Shown here: positions 6,821 to 12,537 of the stretch, in pieces
How the letters are laid out: each line of letters begins with the position of its first letter
Numbering within the stretch: the stretch's first letter is position 1
Source: an uncultured Clostridia bacterium
GTDB lineage: Bacteria > Bacillota > Clostridia > UBA1381
Assembly (NCBI GenBank): GCA_910579415.1
Contig: CAJTUY010000009.1
Coordinates: 1-12,537, forward strand
DNA length: 12,537 bases
Direction: 5' to 3'
The notes under the pieces: model-generated
Database searches by the model: none
Told to the model about the DNA's origin: nothing
What the model saw: only the letters and a program-made list of their open reading frames with translations
Position numbers and translations under genes: made by a program

Positions 6821-8443
6821 ATGCAAAATTTCAAAAAAATTCTGTCTGCGCTTTTAATATGCGCAGTAATCTCCCCTGCCGCCGTATCGGCAGAAAATAT
6901 TTCTGATACTTATACTGCCTTCGGCGAATTTGAACAATATGATTTTTCTTTATCATCGGATAACAGCAACATTGACAGTGCAGTTACATATATACTGGAT
7001 AAAATCGCTGAAAGTCAGCCTGACACTATTGACATTTCACAGTTTGGTATTGAATATACTCAGGAATGTTTTGACGAACTTTACATAAAACTTCAAAACT
7101 CTATGCGTTTTGAACACCCTGAGCTTTTTTATCTGTCATACTATTTTAATGTTGCCCCCGTTGACCCCGACAGTTCATATACATTTTTTAAAACGATTGT
7201 TATGAATAAGCCGGTTGATGTTTCGGATGAAAACGGAAATATAACTCAGGAAATGCCTTACACAATGAGCAAAGAAGAAATAGCAAGACGACAGGCAATA
7301 ATCGACGAGGAAACAAATCATATTCTGTCGCTCGTTGACGATAATATGACGCCGCTTCAGAAGGTACTTACGGTTCATGATTATATTTCCGCAAATTACA
7401 GTTATGATTTATCTCTTGAAAGCAGCACTCTTGATACTATGATTATGCAGAGAAAAGGTGTTTGTCAGGGATATTCATATTTATTTTATTATATCATGCA
7501 AAAACTTGATATTCCCTGCATAAATGTTCCGAGCAACGCATGCAGTCATATCTGGAACAAGGTTCAGCTTGACGGTCAATGGTACAATATAGATATTACC
7601 CATGACGACCCTACACGCACAAACATTGATTATTCTTCGGGAGATAAGCGTACTCACTTTTTAATGTCTGATGAAGAATTTAAGAACATGTCCTGCCGTC
7701 AGCATTATACATGGAACAACGAGGACTATTGTCCTGCCGTTGACGATGGCTACAAATCTTCAGTTTTGCGCAATATAAATTCTTATGTCGTATATAAAAA
7801 TAATACATTCTATGCTTTTGATGAAAATTACAGGCTGTGTACAATTGATTTTGAAAATAACGCCCTTATCCCTGTTGATACTACCGCATCGGATTGCACA
7901 TGGTTTACCGATAACGGATATTATTATGATAAATTCAGCGGTCTTACCTTATATGCAGGACATATATATTTTAACACCCCGAACAGTGTGTATATGTTTA
8001 ATCCAAAAACAAATACTGCCAAACTGTATTATACCTATAAAAATAAAAATGACAGCGACAAAGCTCATTTTTATGGTTTGAGAACCGCAGACGGCAAGTT
8101 ATATGCTGAATACAGCGAGAACCCAAACGAGGAACCCACTTTACTCGAAATATCGGTTCCCGAACAGAGCTTACCGTGTTCTTATGATATACATTCACTA
8201 ACCGGCAACACGATTGAAATAGACTTTTCAATACCTGATAAATATAAGAACACTGTGACAACCTTTATTCCTCAATATAATGACAAAGGAATTTTTATAG
8301 GTTTTGCAGAGCCTGTTAATGCTTCGGAAAACGAAAAACAGCAGTTCAGATATTTTGATGACTGTAAAACAATAAAAGCATTTATATGGGATAACACATC
8401 ATACAAACCCCTTGCTGAATCAGTACCATATATAGTTGAGTAA
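6821..8443 (+). CDS. Secreted transglutaminase-like (papain-fold) protein
   Basis: A 540-residue exported protein. Residues 1-24 are a signal peptide (MQNFKKILSALLICAVIS, cleavage likely after AVSA). Residues about 180-262 are a transglutaminase-like core with the expected Cys-His-Asp triad: Cys215 in RKGVCQGYS, His243 in CSHIWNKV and Asp258 in YNIDITHDDP. Such bacterial domains act as proteases, peptide-modifying or cross-linking enzymes; the reaction here cannot be told. Residues about 310-450 are beta-rich with alternating aromatic strands (YVVYKNNTFYAFDENYRLC), possibly a small propeller of the kind often found after this domain. The C terminus has IKAFIWDNTSYKPL (518-531), resembling the end of the DUF6273 protein on the other side of GH36. 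It is monocistronic, with a strong promoter upstream and a terminator right after the stop. No wall anchor is visible. Confidence 0.9.
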   Translation: MQNFKKILSALLICAVISPAAVSAENISDTYTAFGEFEQYDFSLSSDNSNIDSAVTYILDKIAESQPDTIDISQFGIEYTQECFDELYIKLQNSMRFEHPELFYLSYYFNVAPVDPDSSYTFFKTIVMNKPVDVSDENGNITQEMPYTMSKEEIARRQAIIDEETNHILSLVDDNMTPLQKVLTVHDYISANYSYDLSLESSTLDTMIMQRKGVCQGYSYLFYYIMQKLDIPCINVPSNACSHIWNKVQLDGQWYNIDITHDDPTRTNIDYSSGDKRTHFLMSDEEFKNMSCRQHYTWNNEDYCPAVDDGYKSSVLRNINSYVVYKNNTFYAFDENYRLCTIDFENNALIPVDTTASDCTWFTDNGYYYDKFSGLTLYAGHIYFNTPNSVYMFNPKTNTAKLYYTYKNKNDSDKAHFYGLRTADGKLYAEYSENPNEEPTLLEISVPEQSLPCSYDIHSLTGNTIEIDFSIPDKYKNTVTTFIPQYNDKGIFIGFAEPVNASENEKQQFRYFDDCKTIKAFIWDNTSYKPLAESVPYIVE

Positions 8444-8445
8444 CT

Positions 8446-8473
8446 AAAAACGCACCCTATGGGGTGCGTTTTT
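8446..8473. terminator. Bidirectional intrinsic terminator between converging genes
   Basis: AAAAACGCACCC (8446-8457) pairs perfectly with GGGTGCGTTTTT (8462-8473) around a four-base loop, with a T run on either strand. It begins two bases after the stop of the transglutaminase-like gene and touches the stop codon of sigF at 8474, so it serves both transcripts. Confidence 0.95.
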
Positions 8474-9202
8474 CTATTCCTTTTTTACATTTTCACGTAT
8501 TCTTTCAATAGCTTTTTTCTCTATTCTTGAAATCTGTACCTGTGATACTCCTATTATTTTTGCAATTTCAGATTGTGTTTTACCTCTGAAATACCGAAGT
8601 AAGATTATTTCCTTTTCGCGCGGCTTAAGAAGGGCGAGAATATTGTCAATCATAACCTTATTTACAACTCCGTCCTCTATTTCACCGCCTGCTATTGTAT
8701 CTAAAAGCTGTATTTCCTTATCGCCGTTATCATATATGCTTTCATATATACTCTCGGGCGGCATAGCGGCATCAAACGCCTCAACTAACACATCTGCTTC
8801 AATGCCGCTTTCATCGGATATTTCCTTTATCGTAGGTTCGCGCCCGAGTCTTCGGCGAAGTATTTCCTCACATCTCCAGCCCTTCAGTGCATTTTCCTTT
8901 AACGTACGGCTTATCTTGACTATTCCGTCATCCCGTAAAAACCGCTTTATCTCGCCTGTTATCATTGGAACGGCATATGTAGAAAACTGTACGTTAAATT
9001 CAGGATTAAACTTCTTAACCGCCTTTATAAGTCCTATTGCGCCTATCTGTATTAAATCCTCACTGTCATAGCCGCGACTCATATAACGCTTTACAATACT
9101 GTATACAAGCCCCATGTTTTCTTCCACCATAATATTTTCCGCCTGCTTGTCCCCCTCACGCACACGCTCTATTAAAGCAGTATTATCTCGCACGCTTATC
9201 AC
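8474..9202 (-). CDS. sigF: Forespore RNA polymerase sigma factor SigF
   Basis: Sigma-70-family factor that directs early forespore transcription during sporulation. Region 2 spans about 23-93, with EDLIQIGAIGLIKAVKKF (48-65) and FSTYAVPMITGEIKRFLRDD (73-92). Region 3 is about 97-150. Region 4 ends in the helix-turn-helix TQSEIAKIIGVSQVQISRIE (209-228), which is close to Bacillus SigF. The frame opens at GTG 9202, directly after the spoIIAB stop with no gap. A second in-frame GTG at 9193 has AGGTGAT (9198-9204) at good spacing and may be the true start, giving 239 residues. It is the third gene of the spoIIA operon and is held inactive by the SpoIIAB encoded just before it. At 242 residues it is slightly shorter than the 255 of B. 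subtilis, the difference lying at the N terminus. Identity rests on both sequence and operon context. Confidence 0.97.
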   Translation of the reverse strand: MISVRDNTALIERVREGDKQAENIMVEENMGLVYSIVKRYMSRGYDSEDLIQIGAIGLIKAVKKFNPEFNVQFSTYAVPMITGEIKRFLRDDGIVKISRTLKENALKGWRCEEILRRRLGREPTIKEISDESGIEADVLVEAFDAAMPPESIYESIYDNGDKEIQLLDTIAGGEIEDGVVNKVMIDNILALLKPREKEIILLRYFRGKTQSEIAKIIGVSQVQISRIEKKAIERIRENVKKE

Positions 9203-9204
9203 CT
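9198..9204 (-). promoter_or_regulatory. Ribosome binding site that may move the sigF start to 9193
   Basis: AGGTGAT on the minus strand includes the end of the spoIIAB stop codon and the first GTG of the sigF frame. The GTG at 9191-9193 lies six bases after AGGTG, whereas the GTG at 9202 has no clear site of its own. Confidence 0.5.
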
Positions 9205-9622
9205 ACTTTAACTTTTTCGCCATAGTGATGCGCGTGCCTTTGCCGACCTCGCTTTCAACATCAATACTGTCCATAAAGGTTTCCATTATTGTAAAACCCA
9301 TTCCCGAGCGCTCCATTTCAGGTTTTCCCGTAAAAAGCGGTTCTCTTGCGCGGCGGATATCCGGTATACCGACACCGTTATCGGAAATAACAAATTCCAC
9401 AGTATCATCGAAAATTGTACCTTCCATTGTCACAATACCCTGTGAATTATCATATCCGTGAATTATAGCGTTTGTTACCGCCTCAGATATTGCCGTTTTT
9501 ATCTCGGACAATTCGTCAATTGTAGGGTCAAGCTCCAGCACAAATGCCGCCGCAACGCTTCTTGCAAATCTTTCGTTATCCGACTGATTTGGAAATTCCA
9601 CCTTCATACTGTTTCTATACAT
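9203..9622 (-). CDS. spoIIAB: Anti-sigma F factor / serine kinase SpoIIAB
   Basis: GHKL-fold kinase of 139 residues with two jobs: it binds SigF and blocks it, and it phosphorylates SpoIIAA. The N box is SEAVTNAIIHGY (46-57) with Glu47 and Asn51, the G1 box is DNGVG (81-85) and the G2 box is SGMGFTIM (106-113). Arg21 in FAR aligns with B. subtilis Arg20, which contacts both SigF and SpoIIAA. The ATG at 9622 has AGGAGG nine bases upstream. A Met at residue 6 is a weaker alternative. The start overlaps the end of spoIIAA by eight bases, and its stop abuts the sigF frame, so translation of all three genes is likely coupled. All catalytic features seem intact. Confidence 0.97.
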   Translation of the reverse strand: MYRNSMKVEFPNQSDNERFARSVAAAFVLELDPTIDELSEIKTAISEAVTNAIIHGYDNSQGIVTMEGTIFDDTVEFVISDNGVGIPDIRRAREPLFTGKPEMERSGMGFTIMETFMDSIDVESEVGKGTRITMAKKLK

Positions 9623-9962
9623 TCAAAGCCGCCTCCTTTATTCCGCGTTCTATCGTATCGGCAACAACTACAATGCCGTCAATTCCCGACATTTTGATTA
9701 TACGCTTTACTGCGTCCGATGCTCCGTAAATTATCACGCGTCCGCCCAAAGCGCGCGCTTTTTTACAGCGTCCCATTATAACTCCGATACCCGACGAATC
9801 CATAAATGCAACGGACGAAAAATCAAAGGCAACATTTATCGCTCCGGTTTTCATCAGTTCTCTGTCAACGCTTACGCTTATTTCAGCAGCCGCGTGATGG
9901 TCAAGGTCACCGCAAAGCTTAACTACAAGCGTACGATACTTGCCCCATAAAAATAGTTCCAT
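9615..9962 (-). CDS. spoIIAA: Anti-anti-sigma F factor SpoIIAA
   Basis: STAS-domain protein of 115 residues that frees SigF by binding SpoIIAB when unphosphorylated. The STAS signature is CGDLDHHAA (17-25), and the phosphorylated serine is Ser56 in FMDSSGIGVIMGR (53-65), matching Ser58 of B. subtilis. A GTG three codons upstream (9971) is in frame, but it lies one base after the AGGAGA ribosome site, so ATG 9962 is the better start (spacing about ten bases). It is the first gene of the spoIIA operon, behind a sigma-H-type promoter with a Spo0A box. The phosphatase SpoIIE that reactivates it is not in this window. Confidence 0.96.
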   Translation of the reverse strand: MELFLWGKYRTLVVKLCGDLDHHAAAEISVSVDRELMKTGAINVAFDFSSVAFMDSSGIGVIMGRCKKARALGGRVIIYGASDAVKRIIKMSGIDGIVVVADTIERGIKEAALNV

Positions 9963-10007
9963 ATGTATCACTCTCCTGTAAAATATTGGTTTTATCCTAT
10001 CTATTTA

Positions 10008-10037
10008 TATTTCTGCATATAACGGCTTATTTCCTTT
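10008..10037 (-). promoter_or_regulatory. Sigma-H promoter of the spoIIA operon
   Basis: Minus strand reads AAAGGAAAT (10029-10037), 12 bases, then GCAGAAATA (10008-10016). The sigma-H consensus is RnAGGAwWW, 11-12 bases, RnnGAATww: the -35 matches fully and the -10 differs at one position. Transcription would start near 10000, about 38 bases before the spoIIAA ATG. The B. subtilis spoIIA operon uses the same sigma factor. Confidence 0.82.
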
Positions 10038-10056
10038 GATGAAATTTAAGAACCTT

Positions 10057-10063
10057 TGTCGAA
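10057..10063 (-). promoter_or_regulatory. Spo0A box upstream of spoIIA
   Basis: TTCGACA on the minus strand (TGTCGAA on the plus strand) is a perfect 0A box, centred about 60 bases before the predicted start of transcription. A weaker TTCATCA at 10037-10043, two bases off consensus, lies exactly 20 bases closer and touches the sigma-H -35, so two molecules of phosphorylated Spo0A could sit on the same DNA face. Confidence 0.8.
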
Positions 10064-10080
10064 ATATATAATACATGTAT

Positions 10081-10119
10081 AAAAAAAGAACTGCCGCATA
10101 TAAATGCAGCAGTTTCTTT
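10081..10119 (-). terminator. Intrinsic terminator of the SGNH/SLH esterase gene
   Basis: On the minus strand AAAGAAACTGCTGCAT pairs with ATGCGGCAGTTCTTT (one bulged base, one G-U pair) around a short AT-rich loop, ending in a run of seven T at 10081-10087. It starts three bases after the stop codon at 10122-10124 and insulates spoIIA from the upstream gene. Confidence 0.9.
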
Positions 10120-10121
10120 GC

Positions 10122-12537
10122 TTAATTAAATACAGTAGTCTTTGCAGACGGATTTGGCAGCTCTATTTCGTACGGTTCTTTAAAGCTGTATCCCTCAGGA
10201 ACTATCTGACTTTCACCGTTAAGTGGCTGTGTAAGAATAAACGCAAACACAAGCGCTTTTGCCGCTTTTGCTCTCGTAACCTCAGCTTTTGGTTCAAGTT
10301 TTGTACCGTTTGAGATTGAACCTCTCGCTATTCCCGTTTCGGTTCTTATCAGTCCCAAATTATATGCTTCCTTCACTTTTTTATAAAGCGCATTATCAAT
10401 AGTATCGGTGTCCTCCAACGCTCCCCAACCTGTGAGCGGAATGTACGGTGAACCCTCATATTTTATATTCGGGTCATAGTTGGGGTCATCGGGTGATGGT
10501 ACAGAACCGTTTTGCTTCATATAATCAGTCTTATTCCATTTACCTTCACTATCCCTGCCATATGCCGCAAGATAAGCATCGTATAAAATCGCGCCCATTG
10601 CCTCACGCGTAAGAGGCGCGTCGGAAGCAATTCTTGTTGTTTCCACCAATACCGGTTCAGCCGAAAATTCAGCAGTAACCGCTGTATTATCAGTAACTGT
10701 AAATACATATTCTTTAGAAGTTGTTTTTGCTTCTCCGTTTACAATAATGGATTTATTGATATAATTCTCGTTCGGAACAGCCACCACTTTAATCTCATCT
10801 CCGCTGTTTACCGCAAGTGAGGATGTACTTTGCGGATAGTCTGTTGAAGCGTACATTATTCCGAACAATCTGCCTGTACCCCCGTTTGTATAAAGTTCGT
10901 AGGTTTTTCCTGCCTCAACATTAAATACAACTTCTCCGAACACATTAGCTCTCTTATCCGCTCCTGCCTTTTCGCCTTCTATATATTTTTCCGACTTTGT
11001 TCCGTCTGTTTTGTTTTCACATGTAATAATCTTCGTATTATCAAAATACAGATACATCGTCAACGTTCCGCTTTCCTTTGCAGTATAGACAGGCTGCTTT
11101 GCTCCGTCGTTTCGTACTTCTATTGCATTTGTTGTAACTGCTTTATTGGTAAACACTCCGTTTTTATCGGTTTTCTTAACAACTACCGACGGCGCGGTAA
11201 GCGCAAAATAATCATTATCCGAAATAACTTCATTCACATCCACTTCTGCCGTTATATCTGCCGTTGAGCTGTGGAACGCGCTATTATTATAAACCGTAAC
11301 AGTACCGCCTTCCGGCTGAGTCACAGTAACCGCAAGTTCACCGTCAGCGGACAGTAAAATATCCTGACTGTCTGCTCTATTATCCGTCATTACACTTACA
11401 GGAGTTGCCTCTGTCACCAATTCACCATAAGTTTTTGTATAAGCTGAAAGAGTATTCTCCCTAAGTCCGAATGCTGTTTCAACGCCTCTTGCGAACTCTC
11501 CTGCCGTGACAGTTTCCATCGGCTTAAACATATTAGCCGCATCCTTATGCAGCAAGCCGAGCTGCAATGCCTTTTCAATATTATTTCTGTAATAATAAGC
11601 TTTCTCAGACTGCTTCTGCGCATTTGGCACAACATCAACCGCGCTTACGTCACTTGCCATTTCAGGAAATACCGCCGACCAGTCGCCCGACCGAGCCGCC
11701 GTTTGCACCTCCTGCTTCATATACGAAACAAGCTCTGTCATAATAGCCTTATCTGTATATACGTCTTCGCTTGCAACAGACTGGTCATAAATACTCTGAA
11801 GAATTATACGCGACCACTGCTTTGATGCCGCCTCCTTATAATGAGTACCGTCACCGTTTGCGCCGTTTGCCGCATTATTTGCAGGTGTTTCTCCGGCTTC
11901 GGTATTATTATAAATATAGGCAACCTCTTTTCCGTCAAGCTTATCTATATATGCTTTGGCGCCGTTATACAGCTCCGCCAGCGCAACCTTACTGTCACCT
12001 GCCGCCTTTATTCTCATATCAGCGGGCGAATCGGGATTAAATCCGTTAGGCTTCAATGCGCCTTCCGAGTATATTCCTGTCGAGCCGTTAACTCTCGGCA
12101 TAGCAGTAACAAGCACAGGCGTCATTCCTCGCGCCTTTATTGCTTCAACGTACATATCAAGCCATCTATTATAGCTTTCATTGTTTACCGCAAGGTCATC
12201 TTTCTTTGTTCCCGAGCCGCGCGAAAATCTGTTTGTACTTATAGTTTCATCATTATGAGCGGAATGGATAAATACAAAATCGCCTTTTTTACCTTTTATC
12301 AGTATTTCATCAAAGCGTCCCTCGCAATAATTGGATTTCATTGCGCGTCCGCCCATTGAATAGTTAATTACATTTATCTTTGATGTATCGAAATAGTTTA
12401 CAAGCGTCTGCCCCCATGCGCTTATAGTTTCATTAAATGTATATGTCTTCTGTGTTGAATCACCGAGAATATGAATTGTAGGTTTTTCCGCCTGTACATT
12501 CTCAATCGGAGTAACCGTTATTTTCTTAACCGAAACG
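10122..12537 (-). CDS. Surface SGNH/GDSL carbohydrate esterase with SLH-like modules, 5' part missing
   Basis: The frame is open to the window edge (first whole codon at 12534-12536), so 804 C-terminal residues are visible; the internal Met at 12356 is not the start. Residues about 19-250 are an SGNH hydrolase related to rhamnogalacturonan acetylesterase (CE12-like): IHILGDSTQ with nucleophile Ser27, NYSMGGRAMKS, FIHSAHNDE (Asn of block III) and Asp229/His232 in NGDGTHYKEAA. It probably removes acetyl groups from a plant polysaccharide such as pectin. An SLH-like segment follows at about 317-358 (EKALQLGLL to VTAGEFARGVETAFGL). A beta-sandwich resembling carbohydrate-binding modules (GEVVFNVEAGKTYELYTNGG) comes next, then a short repeat domain ending AVTAEFS. 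The C terminus carries SLH-like material with LTREAMGAILYDAY and LEPKAEVTRAKAAKAL. This predicts attachment to secondary cell-wall polymers. The signal peptide would lie outside the window. Confidence 0.88.
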   Translation of the reverse strand, partial: VSVKKITVTPIENVQAEKPTIHILGDSTQKTYTFNETISAWGQTLVNYFDTSKINVINYSMGGRAMKSNYCEGRFDEILIKGKKGDFVFIHSAHNDETISTNRFSRGSGTKKDDLAVNNESYNRWLDMYVEAIKARGMTPVLVTAMPRVNGSTGIYSEGALKPNGFNPDSPADMRIKAAGDSKVALAELYNGAKAYIDKLDGKEVAYIYNNTEAGETPANNAANGANGDGTHYKEAASKQWSRIILQSIYDQSVASEDVYTDKAIMTELVSYMKQEVQTAARSGDWSAVFPEMASDVSAVDVVPNAQKQSEKAYYYRNNIEKALQLGLLHKDAANMFKPMETVTAGEFARGVETAFGLRENTLSAYTKTYGELVTEATPVSVMTDNRADSQDILLSADGELAVTVTQPEGGTVTVYNNSAFHSSTADITAEVDVNEVISDNDYFALTAPSVVVKKTDKNGVFTNKAVTTNAIEVRNDGAKQPVYTAKESGTLTMYLYFDNTKIITCENKTDGTKSEKYIEGEKAGADKRANVFGEVVFNVEAGKTYELYTNGGTGRLFGIMYASTDYPQSTSSLAVNSGDEIKVVAVPNENYINKSIIVNGEAKTTSKEYVFTVTDNTAVTAEFSAEPVLVETTRIASDAPLTREAMGAILYDAYLAAYGRDSEGKWNKTDYMKQNGSVPSPDDPNYDPNIKYEGSPYIPLTGWGALEDTDTIDNALYKKVKEAYNLGLIRTETGIARGSISNGTKLEPKAEVTRAKAAKALVFAFILTQPLNGESQIVPEGYSFKEPYEIELPNPSAKTTVFN

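Noticed and set aside
8643..9071. A 142-residue plus-strand reading frame opposite sigF
   Set aside because: Serine-rich antisense shadow of sigF with no ribosome site or domain.
10122..12356. Taking the ATG at 12356 as the start of the esterase
   Set aside because: The same frame continues upstream to the window edge and contains the GDST nucleophile motif (12456-12464 region), without which the enzyme would lack its catalytic Ser.
11841..12359. A 172-residue plus-strand reading frame opposite the esterase
   Set aside because: Antisense to the SGNH domain, whose catalytic motifs are unmistakable on the minus strand.
1..12537. CRISPR arrays, tRNA or rRNA genes, insertion sequences, phage or defence genes
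   Set aside because: No spaced direct repeats, cloverleaf sequences, transposase motifs or terminal inverted repeats were seen.

Overview
The window looks like chromosomal DNA of an anaerobic, spore-forming member of the Clostridia (Firmicutes). The evidence is a complete spoIIAA-spoIIAB-sigF operon with a sigma-H promoter and a Spo0A box, strong Shine-Dalgarno sites, sigma-A promoters with 17-base spacers, and a glutamine synthetase followed by an ANTAR regulator, a pairing known from clostridia. Secreted and surface proteins, plus an SGNH esterase with SLH-type modules, suggest a plant-polysaccharide (possibly pectin) degrader, perhaps from the gut. No species can be named from this sequence alone.

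Layout: (a) 1-1976, nitrogen region, minus strand. A sigma-A promoter drives a short leader holding an intrinsic-terminator-like hairpin, then glnA, then an ANTAR antiterminator-type regulator cut by the window edge. The arrangement suggests that glnA-regulator transcription is controlled by termination in the leader. (b) 1986-6704, minus strand: an intracellular GH36 alpha-galactosidase-like enzyme, then a secreted DUF6273/beta-helix-like protein with its own promoter. (c) 6705-6820: back-to-back divergent promoters. (d) 6821-8443, plus strand: a secreted transglutaminase-like protein whose C-terminal end resembles that of the secreted protein in (b). (e) 8446-8473: a bidirectional terminator between converging transcripts. 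(f) 8474-10063, minus strand: spoIIAA-spoIIAB-sigF with its sigma-H/Spo0A control region. (g) 10081-12537, minus strand: terminator and most of a large surface SGNH/GDSL esterase with SLH-like cell-wall modules, running off the window.

The genes form independent units. The glnA-ANTAR pair handles ammonium assimilation and probably senses its own nitrogen state. The spoIIA operon starts the forespore programme: SpoIIAB holds SigF inactive, and dephosphorylated SpoIIAA releases it. The surface esterase and cytoplasmic GH36 enzyme fit uptake and breakdown of acetylated plant polysaccharides and alpha-galactosides. The two secreted proteins at 1986-4553 and 6821-8443 are of unknown specific role. 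No tRNA, rRNA, CRISPR array, insertion sequence or phage gene was seen, and no stretch over 300 bases lacks a gene.
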